This document shows, in pieces, positions 16,955-25,110 of a DNA stretch of 64,000 nt. Every line of letters starts with the position of its first letter. Position 1 is the first letter of the stretch. The position numbers and the translations under genes were made by a program. The notes under the pieces were generated by a model, which worked only from the letters and a program-made list of their open reading frames with translations, made no database searches and was not told the DNA's origin. This DNA comes from an uncultured Ignavibacteriota bacterium (GTDB lineage: Bacteria; Bacteroidota; Ignavibacteria; Palsa-1295). The DNA is taken from assembly GCA_903900335.1 (NCBI GenBank), contig CAIUMP010000061.1:1-64000 (forward strand), in the 5' to 3' direction.

Positions 16955-18232
16955 TTAGACATCCTTCGCTACGCGAATACCCGAGAACTGCCAGCGTGAC
17001 TCTGCCGGAAAGAAATTGCGATACGTCGAACGAATGTGATCGCCTGGTGTAGCGCACGAACCACCGCGAAGTACCATCTGATTCGACATAAATTTGCCGT
17101 TATACTCCCCGATTGCTCCCGGAGCAGGTTTGAAGCCCGGATATGGCAGATAGGCGCTCCGTGTCCACTCCCAGACATCCCCGAACATCTGAGCTAATGG
17201 CTCAGCGTGTTTGAGTGGAATAGGATGAAACGTACGAGTATCTAAAAAATTGCCTACCGCTGGGATATCACGGGCAGCGATCTCCCATTCGAACTCGGTT
17301 GGCAACCGCGCCCCACACCATGTGGCGAAGGCATCCGCTTCGTACTGACTAATATGTGTGACAGGCTCGGAATCCTCCACCGGCCGAAACCCCTGGAGTG
17401 TCATGTTCCACCAGTCACCTTCGTGCATCTCCCAATACTTCGGTGCCTGCCAGCTCTCCGCCAATAACCTTGCCCACCCATCCGAAAGCCACAGCGCCGA
17501 TGTCACATACCCCCCGTCGGCGATGAATTGTTTGTATTCCGCATTCGTGATAAGGCGATCCGCCAAAGCAAATTTTTGCAGGAAGACTCGATGACGTGGC
17601 CCCTCGTTGTCGAAGTAAAACCCACTACCCTCGGCACCAATTTCAACGACACCTTCGCCGAAGGCAGACCACGTCAGGGGAAGAATGCCTGAATTCCCAA
17701 TCTCTCGCGATTGATACATTGGAAGCAGTGGATTCATCGCAAGCACCGTCTTCACATCCGTGATGATCAACTCCTGATGCTGCTGCTCGTGATTGATGCC
17801 GAGCTCGATCAATGACTGTAGAGACTCGTCACCTCGCTCGATCAAGTGCTTCATCGCATCATTGACGTGGGCGCGATACTGGATCACCTCCGCGAGCGTG
17901 GGCCGGGACATCAGTCCACGCGCGGTGCGCGGTGTACGGTCCCCAACGGCATTGTAGTAGGAATTGAAGAGATAACCAAATTTTGGATGATACTCCTTGT
18001 AGCCTGCGACGTGTGGCACAAGCAGGAAAGTCTCGAAAAACCATGTCGTGTGCGCGAGCTGCCACTTCACAGGGCTGCATTCCACCGAACTCTGCACCAC
18101 GCAGTCTTCGATAGTCAGTGGCTCCACGAGGGACTCCGTTGTTTCTCGCACGTTGCCAAAGTGAGCAAGCAGATGCTCGGCTGCTTGCTTAGGTATCTCG
18201 TTGGGTGTTGCTCCCGGCATTTTCGTCTTCAT
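16955..18232 (-). CDS. egtB: Ergothioneine biosynthesis sulfoxide synthase
   Basis: 425 residues. EgtB is a non-haem iron oxygenase joining hercynine to a thiol (gamma-Glu-Cys or Cys) to give the sulfoxide. The N-terminal DinB_2-like domain carries the iron ligands in LAHTTWFFE and HEQQHQE; the C-terminal formylglycine-generating-enzyme-like domain has LPTEFEWEIAARD, DVWEWTRSAYLPYPGF and MVLRGGSCATP. It sits directly upstream of egtD. No egtA, egtC or egtE is seen, so either cysteine is used directly, with the C-S lyase encoded elsewhere, or partner genes are unlinked. Start ATG 18232, with ATG 18220 a fair alternative. Confidence 0.95.
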   Translation of the reverse strand: MKTKMPGATPNEIPKQAAEHLLAHFGNVRETTESLVEPLTIEDCVVQSSVECSPVKWQLAHTTWFFETFLLVPHVAGYKEYHPKFGYLFNSYYNAVGDRTPRTARGLMSRPTLAEVIQYRAHVNDAMKHLIERGDESLQSLIELGINHEQQHQELIITDVKTVLAMNPLLPMYQSREIGNSGILPLTWSAFGEGVVEIGAEGSGFYFDNEGPRHRVFLQKFALADRLITNAEYKQFIADGGYVTSALWLSDGWARLLAESWQAPKYWEMHEGDWWNMTLQGFRPVEDSEPVTHISQYEADAFATWCGARLPTEFEWEIAARDIPAVGNFLDTRTFHPIPLKHAEPLAQMFGDVWEWTRSAYLPYPGFKPAPGAIGEYNGKFMSNQMVLRGGSCATPGDHIRSTYRNFFPAESRWQFSGIRVAKDV

Positions 18233-18674
18233 CCTTTCGCCTAATTCCTAACAGGTGCCCATCATCGTTTCTGGAATATACAACATTCCCGGATTCCGAT
18301 TCTGATGTTACCCAGAAGTTAATTATCACCGATTCCCTGCGAACCAGAAATTCAGCAACGGGAGTATGAATCGGCATTTGCGCGTGGGGCGGTTGGCACG
18401 CTCCTTGATGCAGTATTTGTCAGACAATTCAATTCAACAGGACTCACTTACGAGAAAAAGAATCAATAGCTTGCAACCCCGGGTGGAAATATCCACCATC
18501 GGCTGAGATTGGCCATCACCACCTACAAGGTCGGGTGCCCCATACACAGCCACTCGTTTCGAATTGGTCGTCCGCATGGACGCGACATTCTGGACGCCTG
18601 CGACGCAAATGAGATTCAGGGCATAAGAACCAGAAGTATCTTCGAGTGCAAATCTCTGTCGAAAAGAATATTCC

Positions 18675-18702
18675 AAAGAGGCTGTCGTGAGACAGCCTCT
18701 TT
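18675..18702 (+). terminator. Perfect 12-bp hairpin, terminator-like
   Basis: AAAGAGGCTGTC pairs perfectly with GACAGCCTCTTT around a GTGA loop, followed by TTTCC. The U tract is short. No annotated gene ends just upstream on the plus strand, so what it terminates is unclear. Confidence 0.55.
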
Positions 18703-18897
18703 CCGTTCTGGACTGCAGCTTTCCACCCGGCACGGCTCGCCTTCCGTCGTCCAGTACTTAGACGGCTCCTCGCCGATAAACAGACGCTTTAGGGTATTCT
18801 CACGCTAATCGAACCCACTTCGTAACAGTCTCACTTAGTCCTCTTCGGCAAAGTAGTGAACCTCTTCGGCGGCAATTCGCTTTTGCACTCGGTCAGA

Positions 18898-18917
18898 TGC
18901 AAAGTAGTAACTTTGCA
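18898..18917. promoter_or_regulatory. Palindrome upstream of the GlsB-like gene
   Basis: TGCAAAGT-AGTA-ACTTTGCA is a perfect inverted repeat 35 bp before ATG 18952. The flanking TTTTGCACTC (18881) and CTTTGCACTC (18911) repeat directly 30 bp apart. It could be an operator or a leader hairpin. Confidence 0.4.
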
Positions 18918-18951
18918 CTCAATTTCATCAATTTTAGTTCGTACCATCCAC

Positions 18952-19233
18952 ATGGCGTATCTTTGGATCGCACTGATCGGCCTCGCTGTGGGCGCGATTG
19001 CAAAAATTGTACTACCAGGCAGCGGCCCACGCGGAAAGAATCGCCCAGACCCTGGAGCGATCATTGTCACGATGATCGTCGGTATGCTCGGCGGCGTGTT
19101 CGGTGGCGTTGTCGCTCACGGTATGGATATTTGCACTTACTCGGAGCCAGCATGGTTCATAGCAGGCATCGCTGGTGCGAGCATACTCATACTTCTGTAC
19201 AATCGTGTTCTTGGAAAACGCAAACTCTCCTAA
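18952..19233 (+). CDS. GlsB/YeaQ/YmgE-family small membrane protein
   Basis: 93 residues with three hydrophobic segments. IALIGLAVGAIAKIVLPG, GAIIVTMIVGMLGGVFGG and IAGIAGASILILLYNRVLG match the GlsB/YeaQ/YmgE (transglycosylase-associated) family of small stress-linked inner-membrane proteins; molecular function is unknown. ATG 18952 is chosen because the ORF upstream (from 18856) is basic and non-conserved and would cover the palindrome. A lipoprotein gene follows seven bases after the stop. Confidence 0.85.
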   Translation: MAYLWIALIGLAVGAIAKIVLPGSGPRGKNRPDPGAIIVTMIVGMLGGVFGGVVAHGMDICTYSEPAWFIAGIAGASILILLYNRVLGKRKLS

Positions 19234-19240
19234 ACCAGAA

Positions 19241-19945
19241 ATGTCTCGCAATATAGCGTACCTCACACGCGCCGCCTGCTTGCTCCTACTGGTGCTCTCC
19301 GTCGGGAGTTGCAACAAAGCTTCGGGCCCGGCGGCCTTGAATAGTTATCGCCCATACTCGATAGACCACGCGATAATGCACTTCGAGAACTTTGGCGAGG
19401 TTCGCGGCACAGAAGACCTATTTATTGACAGCTTTGGTCATTTGGAGGCCCATTACATTCACTCCGAACATGCTACACAGAAGGCATTTGAGGCGACGAT
19501 CACGCTGAGCATCAAGCATTGGGCCACAGCTACCATCATCGACACCGGCCACGGCCAAACGGTGCGCCTGAAAGATGTAACGCTGGATAGCCTGTACCAC
19601 CTACCCTCGGGTGATGTCCCCTCGGCCGAAGAACACTTTGGCAGTGTGTTTACGCAGCTGGGATACCACCAGGCCGGTGATACGACGTTGGCAGGCATAC
19701 ACATGCATATTTGGCAATTGGCCAGTGACCCCGTCTTCGTATTCGAGTGGCACGGCATTTTGGTTGGCCGCAAGATAGGTCCACCTGGGATGGGGATGGA
19801 ACTTCGACTTGTGTCCGTGGACACGACGAGCGCTGTCGATCCTGCTCGCTTCCAGTCACCCACGACCTACCCTATCCGCGACCTGGCATCCCCTCCGCCC
19901 GGAACCGTCCCGCCGACAATGCGTCACACTAAGGAGGACGAGTAG
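19241..19945 (+). CDS. Hypothetical lipoprotein
   Basis: 234 residues from ATG 19241; the ORF track start at 19175 lies inside the previous gene. MSRNIAYLTRAACLLLLVLSVGSC is a lipoprotein signal with lipobox VGSC. The mature part is mixed alpha/beta without cysteines or a motif I recognise; it contains HMHIWQLASDPVFVFEWHGILVG and ends in a Pro-rich tail. Probably cotranscribed with the GlsB-like gene. Not identified. Confidence 0.7.
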   Translation: MSRNIAYLTRAACLLLLVLSVGSCNKASGPAALNSYRPYSIDHAIMHFENFGEVRGTEDLFIDSFGHLEAHYIHSEHATQKAFEATITLSIKHWATATIIDTGHGQTVRLKDVTLDSLYHLPSGDVPSAEEHFGSVFTQLGYHQAGDTTLAGIHMHIWQLASDPVFVFEWHGILVGRKIGPPGMGMELRLVSVDTTSAVDPARFQSPTTYPIRDLASPPPGTVPPTMRHTKEDE

Positions 19946-20008
19946 GGCAGCCAACCGGTACTCATTCACAGCATTATGGCGAATCTCTGATTCGCCCTCC
20001 GATACACT

Positions 20009-20368
20009 ATGCGAGCCACACAAATCAAAAGAGAAGCAGCGAACCAGGCCACCGGCGTACCTGGCGAGATCCTCGTCCAGTGGGATGATGGTCACAGTTC
20101 GCGTTATAGCCTTGCCTATCTGCGCGAAGAGTGTCCTTGTGCCGGATGCAAGGGGGAAGTGCTCTTCGGCAAAGTCTACCGCCCACCGACACTGAGCGTG
20201 TTCAAGCCCGGCATGAATGAACTCACCCAGTTGAAGCCAACTGGTGGGTACGGTGTGATGGCTTCATGGGGCGATGGGCACGATACAGGGATCTATTCCT
20301 GGGAGTACTTGCGAATGATTTGTCCGTGCGCTGAGTGTGTGGCGAAACGTCCTGCCCCTGTCGAATAG
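20009..20368 (+). CDS. DUF971 domain protein
   Basis: 119 residues. The chain contains WDDGHSSRYSLAYLREECPCAGCKGE and, near the end, WGDGHDTGIYSWEYLRMICPCAECVAK, the two W-x-DGH and L-R-x-x-CPCA-C blocks of DUF971, the N-terminal domain also found in gamma-butyrobetaine hydroxylases. The CxxC pairs probably bind zinc. Stand-alone DUF971 proteins are often near Fe-S assembly ATPases (Mrp/ApbC), but none is seen here. ATG 20009. Ends 16 bases before a bidirectional terminator. Confidence 0.88.
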   Translation: MRATQIKREAANQATGVPGEILVQWDDGHSSRYSLAYLREECPCAGCKGEVLFGKVYRPPTLSVFKPGMNELTQLKPTGGYGVMASWGDGHDTGIYSWEYLRMICPCAECVAKRPAPVE

Positions 20369-20383
20369 CGAGAGGACAAAAAC

Positions 20384-20415
20384 AGAAGGGCATGATCCGA
20401 AGACCATGCCCTTCT
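20384..20415. terminator. Bidirectional terminator hairpin
   Basis: AGAAGGGCATG pairs perfectly with CATGCCCTTCT over 11 bp between two convergent genes (DUF971 on plus, T9SS protein on minus). The A-rich left flank would give a U tract for minus-strand transcripts. Confidence 0.75.
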
Positions 20416-20436
20416 TCCATGAGTGGGAAGACCAAC

Positions 20437-22482
20437 TCACCTACGGAGCACGATGGATTGCCACATGCTTCCCGTGCTTGTTTTGATCTCACAATTATAG
20501 AAGCCGTTTGGAAGTCCGGCGAGCGACAGCTCAACGGTGTGCTCACCGACGCCACATAGCCCAGCAGGGTACACGATCAACTCTCTACCAAGCAAATCGC
20601 GAACTGATAGCGCTACACTCTCCGAACGCTGGAGGGAGAAGTTAATAGTTGTGCTGTTTGTACAGGGATTCGGAAAATTCGTCAGAGAACCGGGTGTGAT
20701 ACCAGCCGCCTCAGCGACGCTACCCTTGGTCGAGGCTGGTGTCTTGAAGCTGAGAGCATTGCTCCACGGCCCATTGATCTGTCCTTGGATCGCCGCTCCC
20801 TTTGTTCGGGTGCCACTCTGGATAAGCGCGCGGGCTCGCCAGTAATACGTCGTGCTTCGCATCAATCCTGTGACGAACCGTGTGGTATCTGCCAGGCCCG
20901 CTGCATCCAGGAATGGTGTGTTGCTAAACGTGGAATCCGTACTCACTTCTAATTCGTACGAGATCGCATTCGCCACACTGCCCCAGCGGAGTGTTACGGT
21001 CGTGTCCAGGAGCGCTGTACCCGAGGGTGGCAACAGATTGAGCGGTGGCGTTAGCGTGGTGCCCGCGCCCTGACCCAACTGACCTACGTACATCGCAGTT
21101 GAACTCGCGGGGATGTTCAGCGTGATGCTTCCGAAGACGGCGGATGCTGGCCAGTTGAGGTTGGCCGAGCCTGCCGCATAAACCGCACCGCCCGGGGTGA
21201 CGCCTGTGAAGCACTCGTTTAGGCCGCCCGCTTCCCCCCAAATGACATTGGCATTGGAATCGACCTTCATAATGTACCCTACAGAGTACCCTCCTGTAGG
21301 CAGTGTGAATGACCGGAATGCAAAGGTTTGCGGATAGTAGCTTGAAAAATAGAGGTTCCCCGCGTCGTCCGTGTTGAGCGAGACTTCTATGAATGTCCCG
21401 TTGTCAATGACGTAAGCCCACTTGGCCGTGCCTGAAGGATCGAGCTTGGCCACATAACCTTTGGCGTTCGGCCCAGCGCCGAGATCGAGCGTTGAAGTCC
21501 CAATCGTGAGCGATCCTATGCCATTTCCAGAAAAATAGACGTTGCCATTCTTGTCGGCGGTCAGTCCGTAGAGTTGGTCGGTATTTGCATTGCCAAATAG
21601 CTTTGCCCAAATCACCGAGCCATCAGAGCCGAGCTTTGCGATCATATAATCGTTGCCACCGGCGGGAGTCAGCGAGAACGACCCCACAGTCGCCTTCGAA
21701 GGGACACCCCACGATACATAGACATTATCGGAGCCGTCAACGGTAAGTGTATGGAGGAGCCCCTTCGCTCCATTCAATTCCGACTGTATTTGTTTCCTCC
21801 AGATGAGATCTCCATTCGAGGCCCACTTCATCACAAACGGAGCGCAGGCTCCATAGATATTCCCGTGATGATCCATTGCGATGCTGACGGGGACGTTCAG
21901 CGCATTCTTACTAAGAGAAGTGCTAGTATCGCGGGCTTGCTTCCTGGCCATCGTGACAGTGCCTGTCGCGTTGTAATGGACCAGGTACGCTTCTGATCCA
22001 GGAATGCCGGGAAAGAGCGGCGGAGTTGTAAGCGTGTAAGAACCGAAGACGATGGTATCACCGAACCTGCCCGAAACGTAGAGTCCACCGCTTCCATCTG
22101 GAAGAATGTCCGTGACGGAAGCGGACGCAGGTGCGGTACATTCGCCAGGGTGCTTCGCCCAGACCACGTTTCCCTTCGCGTCGTAGCATGCCAGGAACTG
22201 GACGGCCGTGACCGTAGAGGCGCCTGCGACAGTCTGATTTCCAAAAGTGGCGCCTGTGCCAATGATCTGTCCCTGAATGAAACTTGTGCCGTTAGCATCC
22301 ACTTTGAGGTCGATCGGCGTCACGGTTGGGATATAGCCGGTTAGTAGGCCAGCAACAACTGACTGAGCCCATTGCCATGAAGGCGGGGTTTGAGCGCGGG
22401 AAGTTTGACTCAGCGTGACAGCACCGAACAGGACGGCGAAAATGATTCGAATAAGGCTTTTGGGAAGTAGTTGTGTACTCAT
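20437..22482 (-). CDS. Secreted propeller-like/Fn3 protein with T9SS sorting domain
   Basis: 681 residues. The signal peptide MSTQLLPKSLIRIIFAVLFGAVTL ends near SRAQ. Residues about 40-430 repeat units like DGSGGLYVSGRF, DGSDNVYVSWGV, DKNGNVYFSGNG and DDAGNLYFSSYY, each followed by the FG-S-x-x-L strand, the pattern of SBBP-type beta-propeller repeats. A fibronectin III-like domain follows (LRWGSVANAISYELEVSTDSTF, TTYYWRARA). The end is a T9SS type A domain (NFPNPCTNSTTINFSL, LSVRDLLGRELI, GFYNCEI). Probably surface-attached or released. Divergent from the gene at 22597. Confidence 0.85.
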   Translation of the reverse strand: MSTQLLPKSLIRIIFAVLFGAVTLSQTSRAQTPPSWQWAQSVVAGLLTGYIPTVTPIDLKVDANGTSFIQGQIIGTGATFGNQTVAGASTVTAVQFLACYDAKGNVVWAKHPGECTAPASASVTDILPDGSGGLYVSGRFGDTIVFGSYTLTTPPLFPGIPGSEAYLVHYNATGTVTMARKQARDTSTSLSKNALNVPVSIAMDHHGNIYGACAPFVMKWASNGDLIWRKQIQSELNGAKGLLHTLTVDGSDNVYVSWGVPSKATVGSFSLTPAGGNDYMIAKLGSDGSVIWAKLFGNANTDQLYGLTADKNGNVYFSGNGIGSLTIGTSTLDLGAGPNAKGYVAKLDPSGTAKWAYVIDNGTFIEVSLNTDDAGNLYFSSYYPQTFAFRSFTLPTGGYSVGYIMKVDSNANVIWGEAGGLNECFTGVTPGGAVYAAGSANLNWPASAVFGSITLNIPASSTAMYVGQLGQGAGTTLTPPLNLLPPSGTALLDTTVTLRWGSVANAISYELEVSTDSTFSNTPFLDAAGLADTTRFVTGLMRSTTYYWRARALIQSGTRTKGAAIQGQINGPWSNALSFKTPASTKGSVAEAAGITPGSLTNFPNPCTNSTTINFSLQRSESVALSVRDLLGRELIVYPAGLCGVGEHTVELSLAGLPNGFYNCEIKTSTGSMWQSIVLRR

Positions 22483-22584
22483 GGTTGTGTTCTCATGGAA
22501 ATGACTATCAATAACTCAGTACAAATATGGCGATTCGACCCGGCAAAAAAAACCCGGAATAACCCGGATTCTTACTAATCGTCG

Positions 22585-22591
22585 TATTTTG
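22585..22591 (+). promoter_or_regulatory. Possible -7 element directly before the ORF at 22597
   Basis: TATTTTG lies five bases before ATG 22597. It is one base shorter than the TAnnTTTG consensus. If used, the transcript would be almost leaderless. Confidence 0.3.
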
Positions 22592-22596
22592 CGCTC

Positions 22597-24033
22597 ATGA
22601 ATTACCTCAAAACCCTGCTGGATGTGCTTTCGCCGGAAGAGCTGGCACGGCTCGATGAACTGCATCTTCGCGGGAAAGAAGCGGAGATAATGCAGGCGCA
22701 CGTCGAGCACAGGCTGGGTGAATTGCCGGCGAAAGCAGCGATGATGCAATCGCTCCAGATCAGCGGCTCGCATCTCGACAAAGCCGTCTCGCTCTTGCTC
22801 CAAAAAGCTCTCCGACTCCTCGCCGGGGATTCCCCCAACCAGAAGTTCGCGTACCTCAACCGCAAACATCTCGATCTGCTGAATTTCCACGAGATGGCCA
22901 AGCAGGAGAAGGTGCTTTTGAAACAAGAAGATCCCGCAGCGCTTGCAGAGTATTTCAAACTCAAGTGCCAGATGCACTATCGCGCACAGTTTCCACACTT
23001 TCGGATCTCAGATGCTTTGGAGGCCGCGGAGAAGTACCTTCACTACCTTGAAAAACTCAATGCCAAAGAGGTAGTCGCGGAGCGCATTGTCATTTACTGC
23101 AGCGCTCTTTACCCCTACATCCATTTTGCGCTCGTTTCCAGAAGAGGATCCGCCATCGCCAAAGCGGAGATCCTCGGATATCTCACCACGTTTCAAGACG
23201 CACTCGATGATACCCAGGGCGCATCCAGGTCTCACTTCGGAGACAAGTGGTCAGAGGCATATTACCATTATCACAAAACGGCGAGTTACTTTGAATGGCG
23301 CTTCAATAACAATGTCGAAGGAAGCTTAGCACACTTAGAGAGCGCATTGGCATACTTTGAGAGGAACCCCGAGAGTTTCGCGGTTCATGACAAAGTCTTC
23401 CTCCTCCGTTCGAAAGCGGACATTTACTATGGCACGGGGGTCTACGATCAAGCATACCAACTTTACTCCTTGATCTACCTAGACCATTTCGACTCGATCC
23501 GCACAAACTTCTACCATCTTGATCATTTTGCTGAAAGTGCGATGTTGACAGGACACATGGAGCTGGCACAACGGCTAGTGGACGTGCATTACCATGGTTA
23601 CATTCAAAGCGAACACGAAACAATGTTTCCCTTTGCGGCTATTACGGTGGCGAAATTTCTCCTTCTTACGGGCAAACCTTCCGCGGCACTTACGATCATT
23701 CAACGCGCGATGCACTTCGTCGAGCGTCGGACGCTGACGGATTTAGAGATCGAGCTTCGAACGTTGGAGACTGCTGCATTTCTTCTGATGCACGAATGGA
23801 AGACAGTGGAGATGCTTTCGTCGAAGAACCTGAAGTATTTGGAAACGAAGAAGATCTCACTCAAGTCCGATCAGCGCGGCTGGTTCTTCCAATTGGCCAG
23901 TGCTATTTGCGACGAGCGAATCGTTCGGAAACAATTGACTGCCAGGCAGGAGTCAAAGCTGATGGACTTTAACCGCGCAGGGGCATCGGTCTATGGCAAG
24001 ATCCTGGAACTGGTTCGGACTAATCAGGCCTAA
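22597..24033 (+). CDS. Hypothetical helical-repeat (TPR-like) protein
   Basis: 478 residues, no signal peptide and no transmembrane segment, so cytoplasmic. Almost entirely helical, with TPR-like pairs in the second half (LAHLESALAYFERNPES, VFLLRSKADIYYGTGVYDQAYQLYSLIYLDH, AESAMLTGHMELAQRLVDVHY, LLLTGKPSAALTIIQRAMHFV). The N-terminal DVLSPEELARLDELHLRGKEAEIMQAHVEHR may be a separate domain. I do not recognise a named family; a scaffolding or regulatory role is only a guess from TPR architecture. The gene is monocistronic, 111 bp before the ABC ATPase. Confidence 0.75.
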   Translation: MNYLKTLLDVLSPEELARLDELHLRGKEAEIMQAHVEHRLGELPAKAAMMQSLQISGSHLDKAVSLLLQKALRLLAGDSPNQKFAYLNRKHLDLLNFHEMAKQEKVLLKQEDPAALAEYFKLKCQMHYRAQFPHFRISDALEAAEKYLHYLEKLNAKEVVAERIVIYCSALYPYIHFALVSRRGSAIAKAEILGYLTTFQDALDDTQGASRSHFGDKWSEAYYHYHKTASYFEWRFNNNVEGSLAHLESALAYFERNPESFAVHDKVFLLRSKADIYYGTGVYDQAYQLYSLIYLDHFDSIRTNFYHLDHFAESAMLTGHMELAQRLVDVHYHGYIQSEHETMFPFAAITVAKFLLLTGKPSAALTIIQRAMHFVERRTLTDLEIELRTLETAAFLLMHEWKTVEMLSSKNLKYLETKKISLKSDQRGWFFQLASAICDERIVRKQLTARQESKLMDFNRAGASVYGKILELVRTNQA

Positions 24034-24144
24034 GAGGGATACCATGCAATTCCCTCTCGGTGGTGGAATGATGAGAAGGAGTTACACAAGGAAGGCGCAC
24101 TGCATCGAACGCACAATGGCGCCTGAGGTAATTTGAATAAGACT

Positions 24145-25110
24145 ATGGCCGATCGCATAACTCCGACTGTTATTAATGCCCAAAATCTTACCAGGAGATT
24201 TGGCTCATTCTCAGCAGTCGATGATATTTCCTTCTCTGTCGGGAAGGGAGAAATATTTGGGTTTCTGGGAGCGAATGGCTCGGGCAAATCCACTACGATC
24301 CGGATGCTCTGCGGCCTGCTGCAGTCGACAAGCGGGACGGCCACTGTCGCGGGCTTTGACATTAATAAGGAGCCAGAGCGGGTCAAAGAGCAGATCGGGT
24401 ATATGTCCCAGAAATTCTCGCTCTACGAGGATCTAAGTGTTGCAGAGAATATTCGCTTCTGGGGGGGGATCTACGGATTGACGGATGAGCAGCTTGCAGC
24501 CAAACACATCTGGGCGATCAACATCGCAGGTCTTGCTGGTCGAGAGCAAAGCCTGCCTCGCGACCTTCCCGGCGGCTTCAAGCAACGGCTTGCGCTGGCC
24601 TGCGCGATGCTCCATGAGCCAGCAGTAGTCTTTTTGGATGAGCCGACGGGCGGCGTCGATCCGATCATGCGCCGGAATTTCTGGGACCTGATCCGCTCGC
24701 TGGCTGAGCAAGGGACCACCGTCTTCGTGACAACGCACTATCTTGACGAAGCAGAGTATTGCAACAGGATCATGCTGATCCACGCTGGAAAGATCATCGC
24801 AGGAGGCAGCCCAGCGGAGCTAAAGACAAAATACATTACGAATCCTGTGATGGAGGTCGAGGCAGACCGAGTTATCGAAGCCATGAGTGCCCTCGAAGCA
24901 GACCCCAGGGTAGCAGAGACCTCGGTGTTCGGGACCTTCTTACATGTGAGCGTGGGGCCTGGCTTTGATGCTGAGGAGGTGATCCGGACGGGCTTATCGA
25001 AGCATGTAATTCAGGTCATCCGCATCGAGCGGATCGTGCCGTCGCTGGAGGACGTGTTCATACACCTGATCGATCTGCAAGGAAAGGACGCGCTGGAAGC
25101 GGTCAGATGA
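24145..25110 (+). CDS. ABC transporter ATP-binding protein (YbhF-like, single domain)
   Basis: 321 residues from ATG 24145. The ORF track TTG at 24133 overlaps a TAATTTG promoter-like string. Walker A is GANGSGKST, the Q-loop region MSQKFSLYEDLSVAEN, Walker B VVFLDEPTGGVDP and the switch TTHYLDEA. The signature is LPGGFKQRLALACA rather than LSGGQ, matching the LPLG-x-KQRLALACA form of the C-terminal half of YbhF-type exporters. It energises an ABC-2 exporter, but no permease is adjacent. Two YbhS/YbhR-like permeases without an ATPase lie at 32.6-34.9 kb and are the obvious candidate partners. Confidence 0.92.
   Translation: MADRITPTVINAQNLTRRFGSFSAVDDISFSVGKGEIFGFLGANGSGKSTTIRMLCGLLQSTSGTATVAGFDINKEPERVKEQIGYMSQKFSLYEDLSVAENIRFWGGIYGLTDEQLAAKHIWAINIAGLAGREQSLPRDLPGGFKQRLALACAMLHEPAVVFLDEPTGGVDPIMRRNFWDLIRSLAEQGTTVFVTTHYLDEAEYCNRIMLIHAGKIIAGGSPAELKTKYITNPVMEVEADRVIEAMSALEADPRVAETSVFGTFLHVSVGPGFDAEEVIRTGLSKHVIQVIRIERIVPSLEDVFIHLIDLQGKDALEAVR

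Larger units (their letters stand above)
18233..18951. other. 719-base region without a recognisable gene
   Basis: Short ORFs on both strands (about 99 residues) show no family resemblance, signal peptide or clear ribosome-binding site. The stretch holds a strong 12-bp hairpin at 18675-18702 and a palindrome at 18898-18917. A decayed gene or a small RNA ending at the hairpin is possible, but I cannot support either. Confidence 0.4.

Noticed and set aside
18434-18733. 99-residue ORF on the minus strand
   Set aside because: It spans the 12-bp hairpin, has no ribosome-binding site, and shows no family resemblance.
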